Position numbers and translations under genes: made by a program. A model generated the notes under the pieces. It made no database searches. It was not told where the DNA came from and was given only the letters and a program-made list of their open reading frames with translations. A stretch of 64,000 nt of DNA from Bacilli bacterium (lineage in GTDB: Bacteria; Bacillota; Bacilli; RF39; UBA660). The stretch covers positions 124,001 to 188,000 of the forward strand of contig JAFXUK010000004.1 of NCBI GenBank assembly GCA_017525015.1, given 5' to 3'. Shown here piece after piece: positions 26,098-33,875 of this stretch (its first letter is position 1; each line of letters starts with the position of its first letter).

Positions 26098-26877
26098 CTA
26101 ATTTTGCCCCATTCCATTTATATAACTCTTTTCTTCTATACCATACATTTCTAGTAAAGATGATTCTAATACATTACCTATTCTATATTCATCTAATACA
26201 TGAAATGGATAATTAGGATCTAAACATACATTACCATTAGCACATATATATTGTTTCTTAAATTGAACACCATCTTGACCATATTTCATTATTACATATG
26301 TATCATCTACATCTACTAATTTAGATATATCTGGTTCATTACTAGATAATTCATTTTCTTGTGCTCTACCATATGGTAATAATTTTTCTGCTATATAATC
26401 CTCATCTAGTATTACTAATTTAGCAGGCAATTCTCTTAAGTTATCTATTACTTCCTTTTTAGCTTCTCTATGATATTGGTCTTGTGATATTCCTATTCTT
26501 CCAAAACTAGTTGCTCTTGTTACATTGTATAATTTATTCCAACCAACTATATCTATATATTCATGTAATCTTCTAATAGCATTACCAAACTCTTCATCAT
26601 AATAAGTACCATTAATAATAACTCTATATGTACCAACTACTACTCTTTTAGCAATTATCTTATCAACAAGATAAGATAATGCTTTACTGTTCATAGTTGG
26701 TTCGCCACCACTTAAATATAAGTTTTCAATAAGACGTATATCGTTATTATCAAATAAAGCATCTATAACTTCTTTAGTTAAATCAATATCTTGAGCATTG
26801 CCTCTTAAACAATGTTCACATTTCTCATTACATCTTCTAGTTAATTCAATACCTAATTCACTATAAATAATCTCCAT
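26098..26877 (-). CDS. Radical SAM protein
   Basis: The 259-residue protein has CxxxCxxC at C16, C20 and C23 and a GGEP motif near residue 57. Later Cys (ICANGNVCLDP near 212-222) may bind a second cluster. It is shorter than SPASM enzymes and is like the stand-alone radical SAM proteins of unknown substrate in Firmicutes and phages. GGGGGGTGAG sets the start at 26875-26877. It is separate from the riboswitch C gene downstream, which has its own promoter. No peptide substrate gene was found beside it. Confidence 0.87.
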   Translation of the reverse strand: MEIIYSELGIELTRRCNEKCEHCLRGNAQDIDLTKEVIDALFDNNDIRLIENLYLSGGEPTMNSKALSYLVDKIIAKRVVVGTYRVIINGTYYDEEFGNAIRRLHEYIDIVGWNKLYNVTRATSFGRIGISQDQYHREAKKEVIDNLRELPAKLVILDEDYIAEKLLPYGRAQENELSSNEPDISKLVDVDDTYVIMKYGQDGVQFKKQYICANGNVCLDPNYPFHVLDEYRIGNVLESSLLEMYGIEEKSYINGMGQN

Positions 26878-27001
26878 ACGTCTCACCCCCCTAAATAATG
26901 AAACTTATTATACTTTTTATTATCAAAAAGGTCAAAAATTAATTGACTATTTTTTCTAATATATTATATGTTATAATTTAATATAGAGAGGATGAAGAAA
27001 T

Positions 27002-27946
27002 ATGGATTACAGTATTGATTTAGATTCATTAGATTCCAAACAAACTGAATTTAATGGATTAAAAAGTACAGTTACCGAGATTAATAATGGTGTAACAAGT
27101 GGTTACTTAAAATCATTAGATAGTTCAGAAATCTCCTCACTTACTAATAAAATAGTCCAAGGAACAAAAGCTTTAAATGATAGTTATGATAAATCATCTA
27201 ATTGGTTAAATAACTATCTAACAGATATAAAAAATGTTGAAAATGATTTATCTAATTTCGATGTAGATGGTGCTGAAAAACCAAAAGAATTTAAAGAAGA
27301 ATTTGTAGATATATTTAGTAAAATAACAATACCAACTTTAAAAAGTGATTACAAAGGTTTTGAATCAGGTGAACTTGGTAATACTCAAGCTTCTTCCTTC
27401 TATGCTCTAGGAGATGCTGCTTATAATGAGTGGCAAGATTTCACAGATGATTGTGCTCGAGCTGAATGGATTAATAAAGTTGGAGAAATAGTTAAAAATA
27501 CTAATACCTATGGTATGAAAAAATCATTAATACTTGCTCAAATTATTAATGAAAGTGGATGGATGAGTACTCATGCATCTTCTCTATCAAATTATAATAA
27601 TATCTTAGGTATTAATACTGATATGGGTAGAATAACACCAGATATGCAAACATCTTCTTGGTCTAAAAGAAGAACTTCTGGAGTTAATACAGTTACTCAA
27701 TGGAATTCATCTGGTACAACAGTAATACCTAGTAATGAATCTATGAGACATTATAATAGTATTGAAGAATGTATCGAAGACTATGCTGAAGTAATGTCTT
27801 TATATCATCCAGAATGTAAAGGTAGTAATAACATTGAAGACTATCGTTCTTTCCTAGAAAGTTATACTCCTAATCCAAATGCTAGTACAACAGATAAATA
27901 TATTAATATTATAAATAAATATAATTTAGAAAGATTTGATGTATAA
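27002..27946 (+). CDS. WXG/LXG-like N-terminal domain fused to a glucosaminidase domain
   Basis: The 314-residue protein lacks a signal peptide. Residues about 1-95 are helical (LDSKQTEFNGLKSTVTEI...) and resemble the N-terminal targeting domain of type VII-secreted Firmicutes proteins. Residues about 150-310 match the endo-beta-N-acetylglucosaminidase family: MKKSLILAQIINESGWMSTHASSLSNYNNILGI includes the catalytic Glu, and later YNSIEECIEDYAEVM is typical. It would cut peptidoglycan outside the cell. The start has GAGAGGATG upstream. Confidence 0.86.
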   Translation: MDYSIDLDSLDSKQTEFNGLKSTVTEINNGVTSGYLKSLDSSEISSLTNKIVQGTKALNDSYDKSSNWLNNYLTDIKNVENDLSNFDVDGAEKPKEFKEEFVDIFSKITIPTLKSDYKGFESGELGNTQASSFYALGDAAYNEWQDFTDDCARAEWINKVGEIVKNTNTYGMKKSLILAQIINESGWMSTHASSLSNYNNILGINTDMGRITPDMQTSSWSKRRTSGVNTVTQWNSSGTTVIPSNESMRHYNSIEECIEDYAEVMSLYHPECKGSNNIEDYRSFLESYTPNPNASTTDKYINIINKYNLERFDV

Positions 27947-27975
27947 AAAAAGATATCACTTAGATATCTTTTTTA
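27946..27975. terminator. Bidirectional terminator
   Basis: AAAAAAAGATATC/GATATCTTTTTT hairpin between convergent genes. Confidence 0.9.
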
Positions 27976-28505
27976 TATTCATCAATTACATTTTTAAATT
28001 CATCAAAACTATTTACTACTTTAAAATAATTATAAATATTATCTCTATTAAAATCTCTTTTAACTAAATCATCTATTAAAGCTATAGTTGAATCAAAGTG
28101 ATGATCTTCATTATATAATACTAATTCCTTATCAATATCATTACTTCTCACTTCTTCTAAATAAGCAAAGAATTCAGATATAGTACCAGTACCACCAGGT
28201 AAGAATAATACTAAATCTGCATCAGTAAAAATATTCTTTTTTAAATCAAATGTTGTATCAAATATCTTATGAGTAGCATTTGGTAAATTTTCTATATCAT
28301 CAGCATATTTAGAAGATGTATATCCATACATTTTTCTATTATATTTATTAAATTCATCATAACAAATACCCATTATAGATATAGAACCAGATCCCCAATT
28401 TAAATCCCAGCCATTCTCTGCTAAATAATCACATACTTTAATAGCACTCTCTTTATATTTATCATCAATTATTTCACTTGATGAAGAACTAATTGTTACT
28501 TTCAT
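27960..28505 (-). CDS. LOG-family (TIGR00730-like) Rossmann-fold protein
   Basis: The 181-residue protein has the LOG family signature PGGTGTISEFF (near residue 104) and an early Gly-rich GSGSISIMG. This family removes the base from nucleoside monophosphates (cytokinin-type phosphoribohydrolase) or has related nucleotide functions. The more usual PGGxGTxxE is preserved here (PGGTGTISE). GAGGTGTAATA supports the start. Single-gene transcript with terminators on both sides. Confidence 0.87.
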   Translation of the reverse strand: MKVTISSSSSEIIDDKYKESAIKVCDYLAENGWDLNWGSGSISIMGICYDEFNKYNRKMYGYTSSKYADDIENLPNATHKIFDTTFDLKKNIFTDADLVLFLPGGTGTISEFFAYLEEVRSNDIDKELVLYNEDHHFDSTIALIDDLVKRDFNRDNIYNYFKVVNSFDEFKNVIDEYKKDI

Positions 28506-28531
28506 TATTACACCTCAAAACAATTCTAACA

Positions 28532-28557
28532 TAAAAAGATATCAAATTGATATCTTT
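28532..28557 (-). terminator. Intrinsic terminator
   Basis: AAAGATATCAA/TTGATATCTTT stem plus T residues after the gene at 28542. Confidence 0.85.
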
Positions 28558-30584
28558 CTGCGTTTAAAATAATATCTTATATAAATTGCAGATAAAGCAA
28601 ATAATACAATAACTAGAACTCCCATACCTACTTTAGTAATTGGATTAATAATAATCTTTACTTCATTAGATTCTTGATTAGTAGTAATACTACTTGATAA
28701 TACAGAATTAAATTGAAGATTCTTATCTAATTTATCCTGTGTCATAACTTTAAAATAGAATTCTTTAGAATCACCCATCATCATTTTTCCATATGTCCAA
28801 GTAACAGTTCTACTATCTTTATCATATGTCCAAGTAACAGTTCTACTATCTTTATCATATGTACCATTATCACTTATACTATCTTCTATTATTTCTATTC
28901 CTTCAGGAATAATAGTTTTAATAACATTATCATCTGAATCAGTATTACCAATATTTTTTACTAATACTTTATACGTTAGTGTATTATCTTTTTCAAATGT
29001 TACTACATCTTTATCATCTAACTTAACTTCAATAGACATCTCAGGTAGATGTAATCCATATTTAACAATAACTGGATCCATATATCCACCATTATAAATA
29101 TCTCTCCAGTCAGTACTTGTATCTGGTAAGACATATATTACTCCATCTGGTCTTCCATACATATCATAAGATAACATCAAATAATCTACTACATCCCAAC
29201 CATACCATGTTTCATGTCTAGGATCATCTAATTGTGTATCATCTTTGAAACCACCATATTCTTCTTGCCATACTACTTTACCATTAAAATCAAGTTTCAT
29301 AAGTACTGCATTACCATCAATATCATTACTACAAGATTCAGTAATAGCTACATAATATCCATCATATTTACCATTTATATCTTTAGACATAATTAAATGA
29401 TCACTATCATATCCAGTTCTATCATATATACCATCATATACTCCTGGTTTTCCATATACATTCTCCCATACAAAATTTCCATCCTTATCATATTTCATAA
29501 CAATAGAATCAAAATCATTAGTAGCATTACTAATCTTTTTAGAGCCACCAAATAAATAACCATCTTGCTTTCCATCTTTATCATATGTAGGAATAGCATC
29601 TTCTATATAATATGTATCATTGTCTAACTCAAAAGAACCTACAACTTCACCATTTAAAGATATTTTAGTCAAACTATTAGTATATGGCATAGATAATAAC
29701 AATCCATCATATTTTCCGTTTTTATCTTGGGTCACAAGCATAAAAGCTGGATAATTATTTATATCATAACTCCATAACTCATTAAAATTAGAATCGTATT
29801 TTTTTATATAATGATGATAAGCATTTGGAACACGTTCAGTAACATGCGCATAGTATCCATCATGTTTTCCATCAGCTGAATAAGAATCGTATAATTCTTT
29901 TTCATCACTAAGTTGTTCTTTAAATAATGTATGATGTTTTAAATCTAAATCTAAACTAATAATATCTCTATAATAATAAGTCGTGTAACTAATTTTTTCT
30001 TTTAAATAACTAGCTTGAATATAATAACCTACTACTTTATTATCAGAGTCATACCTATAATAAATATTAAAAGATACATATGGTTTATCTTTTATATTTT
30101 CTCTATAAACCAAATTACCATTTAAGTCATATTGTATAATATCCAATCTACTACCTGTATTATCAGCTTCAAGATAAGGATTACTATGATTATTAACTAT
30201 TAATACATATCCATCTATATTACCATTCTTATCATAATGTAATAGTACATCTTCTACTGTAGCCATATCATCATATCCATCTATAGCTTTATGCCACACT
30301 ATTCTACCATTTAAATCATATTTAACTATTAGACCATAACAATATTCATCATCTTCCATACCTTCATATCTGCCATAATCTAATCCTTCTACATTACCAG
30401 ATGATCCATAACCAGCTACTATATAGCCATCTATATTACCATTCTTATCATATGAATAATTAAACTCATACCACCATTCATAACCCATACCACCATAGTT
30501 ATGTTCCCATTTCAATTCTAAATCTTTACCATATACTACAAATGGTATTAATAATAAAAATATAAAGAATAATACTTTCTTCAT
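28542..30584 (-). CDS. Large secreted repeat protein with C-terminal membrane anchor
   Basis: The 680-residue protein has a signal peptide (about 1-19), then about nine copies of a ~45-60 residue beta unit with the signature YDxNGxxDGY and YDLNGxxVW, probably a propeller-like domain. Next comes a DUF11-type beta domain (about 545-640, with LTYKVLVKNIGNTDSDDNVIKT), and finally a membrane segment (about 655-672) and the basic tail RYYFKRRKISI. It is likely a cell-surface binding protein. A 33-bp in-frame tandem duplication at 28790-28855 repeats TVTWTYDKDSR. AGGTGATTCT supports the start. Confidence 0.85.
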   Translation of the reverse strand: MKKVLFFIFLLLIPFVVYGKDLELKWEHNYGGMGYEWWYEFNYSYDKNGNIDGYIVAGYGSSGNVEGLDYGRYEGMEDDEYCYGLIVKYDLNGRIVWHKAIDGYDDMATVEDVLLHYDKNGNIDGYVLIVNNHSNPYLEADNTGSRLDIIQYDLNGNLVYRENIKDKPYVSFNIYYRYDSDNKVVGYYIQASYLKEKISYTTYYYRDIISLDLDLKHHTLFKEQLSDEKELYDSYSADGKHDGYYAHVTERVPNAYHHYIKKYDSNFNELWSYDINNYPAFMLVTQDKNGKYDGLLLSMPYTNSLTKISLNGEVVGSFELDNDTYYIEDAIPTYDKDGKQDGYLFGGSKKISNATNDFDSIVMKYDKDGNFVWENVYGKPGVYDGIYDRTGYDSDHLIMSKDINGKYDGYYVAITESCSNDIDGNAVLMKLDFNGKVVWQEEYGGFKDDTQLDDPRHETWYGWDVVDYLMLSYDMYGRPDGVIYVLPDTSTDWRDIYNGGYMDPVIVKYGLHLPEMSIEVKLDDKDVVTFEKDNTLTYKVLVKNIGNTDSDDNVIKTIIPEGIEIIEDSISDNGTYDKDSRTVTWTYDKDSRTVTWTYGKMMMGDSKEFYFKVMTQDKLDKNLQFNSVLSSSITTNQESNEVKIIINPITKVGMGVLVIVLFALSAIYIRYYFKRRKISI
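28790..28855 (-). repeat. 33-bp in-frame tandem duplication
   Basis: Two exact 33-bp copies (28790-28822 and 28823-28855) inside the surface-protein gene add 11 residues to the DUF11-like domain. The copies being identical points to a recent event. Confidence 0.95.
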
Positions 30585-30649
30585 AGAATCACCTACTATA
30601 CATAAATTATAGCATATAACTATACATAATCTATTATAAAGTACACTTT

Positions 30650-30676
30650 AAAAAGATATCATTATGATATCTTTTT
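30650..30676 (-). terminator. Terminator at the end of the truncated gene copy
   Basis: AAAAAGATATCAT/ATGATATCTTTTT hairpin. The same kind of hairpin ends the intact gene at 32144, so it may have come with the duplication. Confidence 0.7.
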
Positions 30677-30751
30677 AAATTCATCAATAGTTATAATTAC
30701 ACCATTTTGTTGAGCAGCAGCACAACAAGTAATACTTTCACATACCCATAT
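30662..30751 (-). pseudogene. Truncated copy of the S-box-controlled small protein
   Basis: About 30 codons are preserved in frame, ending in a TAA at 30662-30664. The readable part (WVCESITCCAAAQQNGVIIT then IDEFKKIS) is identical to the C-terminal third of the intact protein at 32144-32395. Upstream of about 30751 the match fades and the DNA is taken up by the promoter of the lipoprotein gene at 30796. It has no start or leader of its own, so it is most likely a dead remnant of a duplication. Confidence 0.85.
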
Positions 30752-30795
30752 TAACTTTATAATATGCTATAATAAGAACAGAAAAGGAGAAACAT

Positions 30796-31188
30796 ATGAA
30801 AAAGAATTTATTAAAAATCTTCATAATATTATGCGCTTTAATAACTATTACAGCTTGTGGAAATAAAAAAGAACTTAATTTAAAAGTTATAGCAACAAGC
30901 TGGTCAGGTGAACAAAACATGCAACCACCAGAAGAAGAATTTTACTATGATGTAAAACTTAATGAAGAATATACTGTTAAAGAAGGCGGACTTGGTTTAA
31001 CATTTACTATTACAGAAATAAATAAAGATAGTATTGTTATAAAAACTACAGAACCATTTTCTGAAGGAGAAGATGGCATTAATCTCCAATCTAAACAAAA
31101 AGAATTCACTATTAAAAAAGGAGAAAAAATTAAACTAACCACACCTACTATGGATGCTGGTGGAATCTATTACTTTGAATTGAATTAA
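30796..31188 (+). CDS. Small lipoprotein of unknown function
   Basis: The 130-residue protein has a typical lipoprotein signal peptide with lipobox TITAC (Cys21) and a short mature beta-sandwich-like domain (FYYDVKLNEEYTVKEGGLGLTFTITEINKDSIVIKT). AAAGGAGAAAC precedes the ATG, and a TATAAT-like box lies near 30765. It should be anchored on the outside of the membrane. No family was recognised. Confidence 0.82.
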   Translation: MKKNLLKIFIILCALITITACGNKKELNLKVIATSWSGEQNMQPPEEEFYYDVKLNEEYTVKEGGLGLTFTITEINKDSIVIKTTEPFSEGEDGINLQSKQKEFTIKKGEKIKLTTPTMDAGGIYYFELN

Positions 31189-31197
31189 AAATACAAA

Positions 31198-31228
31198 TAA
31201 AAAAAGATATCACTTAGATATCTTTTTT
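31198..31228. terminator. Bidirectional terminator
   Basis: AAAAAAAGATATC/GATATCTTTTTT hairpin between convergent genes. Confidence 0.9.
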
Positions 31229-32109
31229 ATATAGTGACATTTAGGATAATTACTACATCCATAAAATGGTCTATACTTACCATCTCTTTTAATTAAAGTA
31301 CCACCACATTCAGGACATATCATATTTTCTAAATTATATTTTTTCTTATAATATTCGTAATAATCAATCTTTTCATTAATACTTCCATTTATAAAAGATT
31401 GAGCTTGTTCTTTCATTGCTTTTTCATTATCTAAAGGCATGTCTTTATCCCTATGATCAAAATCATATTGTAGTTGTCTAACTAAAGCATCAGATCTTAA
31501 TACAATATATTTCATATCAGATGGTGCATACTTAGTATTCAATATAGTATCCTGATTAGCAGCTACTACAAGTATTCTATTATAATTATTAAAAAATTTA
31601 GAAGCAAAAAACAGTTTTAGTTTATTAGTTTTACTTTCCCATATTTTTCTAATAACTTCTCTTTGTGCTTCAACTTGTCTTAAAGGAGAATACATTCCCT
31701 TTTTTATTTTCTTACCATTAATAGTTAATTCTCTTATGAAATCTCCTTTTTCATTAACAGTAATATTTCCAACTAGATTTTTACATTCAATAAAATAAGT
31801 ATATAAAGGAGTAATAACTACATAATCAATTTGAGCAGTTAAATCTTCATATTTTACTTTTATATCTCTTAAAACATACATACCTATATTAGCTTTTTTT
31901 AATTGATATGCAATTTCATTTTCTCCATCTAAACCTTTTTTAACTATATATAATTCTTCTAGTAATTCTTCATTATTAGGAAACTCATTATTTAATTTAC
32001 TTAATGCATCATATTTATCTTGTAAATCACTATTTTCTTTGTAAAAAACAGTATCTTTAAATCTAAAAGCATCAACAGCATTATCTATAACAGAATCAAT
32101 AATACTCAT
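31210..32109 (-). CDS. NERD-domain nuclease-related protein with topoisomerase-type zinc ribbon
   Basis: The 299-residue protein has a NERD (nuclease-related) domain at about residues 60-190, with AQIDYVVITPLYTYFIECKN giving the D...ExK nuclease motif. The C-terminal zinc ribbon (CPECGGTLIKRDGKYRPFYGCSNYPKC) is like that of topoisomerase I tails and binds DNA or RNA in relatives. GGTGATAATA sets the start at 32107-32109; an upstream in-frame extension would run through the terminator of the next gene. Possible DNA processing; exact role unknown. Confidence 0.88.
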   Translation of the reverse strand: MSIIDSVIDNAVDAFRFKDTVFYKENSDLQDKYDALSKLNNEFPNNEELLEELYIVKKGLDGENEIAYQLKKANIGMYVLRDIKVKYEDLTAQIDYVVITPLYTYFIECKNLVGNITVNEKGDFIRELTINGKKIKKGMYSPLRQVEAQREVIRKIWESKTNKLKLFFASKFFNNYNRILVVAANQDTILNTKYAPSDMKYIVLRSDALVRQLQYDFDHRDKDMPLDNEKAMKEQAQSFINGSINEKIDYYEYYKKKYNLENMICPECGGTLIKRDGKYRPFYGCSNYPKCHYIKKISK

Positions 32110-32132
32110 TATTATCACCAAGTCAATTATAT

Positions 32133-32161
32133 CAAAAAAGATATCATTTAGATATCTTTTT
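32133..32161 (-). terminator. Intrinsic terminator
   Basis: AAAGATATCTAAA/TTTAGATATCTTT-like hairpin with T-run ending the S-box transcript. Confidence 0.85.
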
Positions 32162-32395
32162 AAATTCATCAATTGTTATAATAACACCATTTTGTTGCGC
32201 AGCTGCACAACATGTTATGCTTTCACATACCCAAAATACTTTATCTTTATGATCTACAACAAATGGAAATATACTATTAATCATTTCTTCTTTAGTATGA
32301 TGTATAATTTTATAATTATATTTATTCATAATATAATCATAAAATTCTCTTCTTTTATTCTTATCCCCTTCTCTAATAATAAATTGAGTTTTCAT
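32144..32395 (-). CDS. Unknown 83-aa protein controlled by a SAM-I riboswitch
   Basis: The protein is 83 residues, soluble, with a basic N-terminal half and the C-terminal block VCESITCCAAAQQNGVIIT that contains three Cys (CESITCC). No methionine, cysteine or SAM pathway family was recognised. AGAAAGGAATAAT sets the start at 32393-32395. The promoter and S-box leader upstream serve only this gene, so it is probably needed when SAM is low. A truncated copy occurs at 30662-30751. Roles such as a metal/thiol carrier or a small regulator are only guesses. Confidence 0.8.
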   Translation of the reverse strand: MKTQFIIREGDKNKRREFYDYIMNKYNYKIIHHTKEEMINSIFPFVVDHKDKVFWVCESITCCAAAQQNGVIITIDEFKKISK

Positions 32396-32422
32396 ATTAT
32401 TCCTTTCTAACATCTTAGCTAG

Positions 32423-32543
32423 AAAAAAAGACTTAAGATAACTCTTAAGTCTTTTATAGTTATCTTATAGATCTAGCATTACCACCTAACTTAATAGGTT
32501 GGTGAGACTTCATAGGGCTAGTCCCTCCGTCTCTCTTTATAAG
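32423..32543 (-). promoter_or_regulatory. SAM-I (S-box) riboswitch
   Basis: On the minus strand the aptamer (32464-32543) has P1 CTTATA/TATAAG, then AGAGAGACGGAGGGA, GGACTAGCCC, ATGAAG (fwd 32508-32513) and a Cys/Gly-type P3/P4 arm ACCTAT/ATAGGT, which are the family landmarks. The terminator stem AAGACTTAAG/CTTAAGTCTT with seven T residues is at 32423-32453. Within the leader, TAAGATAAC can pair with GTTATCTTA as an antiterminator and competes with both P1 and the terminator. High SAM should stop transcription. The -10 box TATAAT is at 32554-32559. Confidence 0.94.
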
Positions 32544-32581
32544 ATGCATCTGTATTATAACATATGTTTCGGTCAAAGATA

Positions 32582-32604
32582 TAAAAAGAGCTTTTCGCTC
32601 TCTT
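32582..32604 (-). terminator. Terminator left of attL
   Basis: GAGAGC/GCTCTTTTT stem on the minus strand. It would stop transcription leaving the element to the left. Confidence 0.7.
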
Positions 32605-32714
32605 CAGGTGGTGATACATTTGTTCGATATCGTATTTCCCTAACCATTTAAAACCGCGTAAATACGGGATTGTTTGTCCTTAACATTTTACGTAATTTTA
32701 GCGTATTTTATAAT

Positions 32715-32738
32715 TTTGTATTTGTGAATGTATTTGTA
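32715..32738. repeat. attL, 24-bp direct repeat
   Basis: Exact copy of the 24 bp at 55500-55523. It starts TTTGTATTTG and ends GAATGTATTTGTA, and contains two copies of TGTATTTGT. A shorter copy (TGTATTTGTAAAA) follows at about 32771-32783. The repeat lies at the left end of the element and its partner at the integrase end. Confidence 0.88.
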
Positions 32739-32758
32739 AAACCCTTTATAAATAAGCA

Positions 32759-32800
32759 AAGAGGAGAATTATGTATTTGTAAAAATCCCCCTCTTTTTTA
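32759..32800 (+). terminator. Terminator-like hairpin inside left end
   Basis: AAGAGGAG...CCCCTCTT stem followed by T residues; read rightwards. It separates attL from the cassette. Confidence 0.55.
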
Positions 32801-32839
32801 TTAGATTAACTTTTGGTCATTTGGTCCAAAAGTAACTTC

Positions 32840-32899
32840 GCGCCAACTTGGCACACAACGTGCCCAATGGACACACTTTGCGACCACTGGTCACACAAA
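32840..32899. repeat. Three tandem 20-bp iterons near attL
   Basis: Three contiguous 20-bp units start at 32840, 32860 and 32880, beginning GCGCCAACTTGG, GTGCCCAATGGA and GCGACCACTGGT and each containing a partial palindrome around CCA-N-TGG followed by CACAC. They are clearly GC-richer than the surroundings. They may be integrase/excisionase arm sites or operator sites. Confidence 0.75.
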
Positions 32900-32953
32900 T
32901 ATATATTAATCAATTAAACTGATAATAGTGATCTATTATCATTTGATAGGTCA

Positions 32954-33496
32954 CTATTTTATTTTAATGTATTTTTTGTCTACTTTCTTAGTTAGCCAAA
33001 TATGGTTATTCTCACACATGAACTTTATTCCATCCTCATATGCTCTTTTAGAATCTATTATTAAAATAATTGGATTTTTATCTCTTCTTTTACCTACTAT
33101 AGTTGCTGTTTCAACATCTTCAGATAAATGGACGAACTGTCTCTCCATTGGTAACAATCCTTCTTCTAATATCTTATCAACTACCTCATGAGAAGTTCCA
33201 TGATATAAAATATCAGGAGGAACTTTTTCTTCATGTTCTATTTCTTTTTCAAAAGAGTGGCCATAATAAGCTCTAATCTTATCACCTACTACTACCCATC
33301 TTTTCTTATCAGAAGTATCTAATATATAATTAATATCTTCTATAGTAATACTTTTCTGAAATTCCTTTTTAGCATTAATTGCATCTAATAATACATCTAT
33401 TTTTACAAAACCATTTCCATCTAATTCAATATTATATTCTTCTGGGTGGTGTCTTAAAACATAAGAAATAGTCTTACTTAACTTAATATAATCCAT
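32954..33496 (-). CDS. kptA: RNA 2'-phosphotransferase (Tpt1/KptA)
   Basis: The 180-residue protein has all KptA signatures: LSKTISYVLRHHP at the N terminus, YYGHSF near residue 79, LYHGTS near 98 and RQFVHLS near 119. In eukaryotes this enzyme removes the 2'-phosphate left by tRNA splicing, forming ADP-ribose cyclic phosphate from NAD. Bacterial copies have no settled role and may repair or modify RNA ends. It overlaps the stop of the 125-residue gene (TAATG), so it is the last gene of the left cassette's leftward operon. Confidence 0.94.
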   Translation of the reverse strand: MDYIKLSKTISYVLRHHPEEYNIELDGNGFVKIDVLLDAINAKKEFQKSITIEDINYILDTSDKKRWVVVGDKIRAYYGHSFEKEIEHEEKVPPDILYHGTSHEVVDKILEEGLLPMERQFVHLSEDVETATIVGKRRDKNPIILIIDSKRAYEDGIKFMCENNHIWLTKKVDKKYIKIK

Positions 33497-33873
33497 TATG
33501 CAACCTTTTTAAGTTCTTCAGCTTTATTCCATCTAGTAGATCTTCTATCTGGATAATCTAGTAGATATGCAAAGTAATCTTCTTCTTCATCACCATGTTC
33601 AATCCACCAAACATCATAAACTACACCAGCTCTGGTACCATCAATTCTTTCTACCTTATCACCAGGTAAAAATTCAGGATAACCAATTACTTCAAAATCT
33701 TTTTTATTAATTTTTATAGTAGTAGTCTTATCACTATTTGCTAATGTTACTACTTCACCATCATCATCAATACAAAATTGACAAGAATGATAATTGTCTT
33801 CATTACCAACTAATTCAATAATAATAGACTTATCATCTTCATATTGGCCATAACTATTTTTGAAACTGTCCAT
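33496..33873 (-). CDS. Possible partner/immunity protein, left cassette
   Basis: The 125-residue acidic protein has no signal peptide. Its C-terminal half (FLPGDKVERIDGTRAGVVYDVWWIE) looks like a small beta-barrel (SH3-like) fold. It sits between a toxin-like protein and kptA in one tightly overlapping operon; in the right cassette the matching place is taken by an unrelated-looking beta-rich protein at 51047. That arrangement suggests immunity to the toxin-like protein, but this is inference. AAGGAGGAAGTAATT precedes the ATG. Confidence 0.68.
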   Translation of the reverse strand: MDSFKNSYGQYEDDKSIIIELVGNEDNYHSCQFCIDDDGEVVTLANSDKTTTIKINKKDFEVIGYPEFLPGDKVERIDGTRAGVVYDVWWIEHGDEEEDYFAYLLDYPDRRSTRWNKAEELKKVA

Positions 33874-33875
33874 AA

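Larger units (their letters stand above)
32396..32953. other. Gene-free stretch: S-box leader, terminators, attL, 20-bp iterons
   Basis: This 558-bp interval has no convincing gene. In order it holds the S-box terminator and aptamer (32423-32543), a promoter -10 (32554-32559), a leftward terminator (32582-32604), the left attachment repeat (32715-32738), a rightward terminator-like hairpin (32759-32800), an 8-bp inverted repeat ACTTTTGG/CCAAAAGT (about 32812-32833), three 20-bp direct repeats (32840-32899), and a long hairpin AATAGTGA/TCACTATT (32924-32959) at the end of kptA. Confidence 0.8.

Noticed and set aside
32192..32410. Rightward open frame opposite the S-box-controlled gene
   Set aside because: Its sequence is the complement of the coding gene, has no ribosome site, and ends in the riboswitch terminator.
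32596..32611. CGCTCTCTTCAGG(T)GG, matching 15 of 16 bases at 55599-55614, as an alternative attachment site
   Set aside because: Both copies belong to hairpins outside the longer, exact 24-bp repeat that adjoins the integrase; the 24-bp repeat explains the boundary better. The match is noted in case the element was larger.
32560..32720. tRNA or tmRNA gene as the integration target
   Set aside because: No cloverleaf or 3' CCA-type end could be built around the 24-bp repeat; the target appears to be intergenic DNA.
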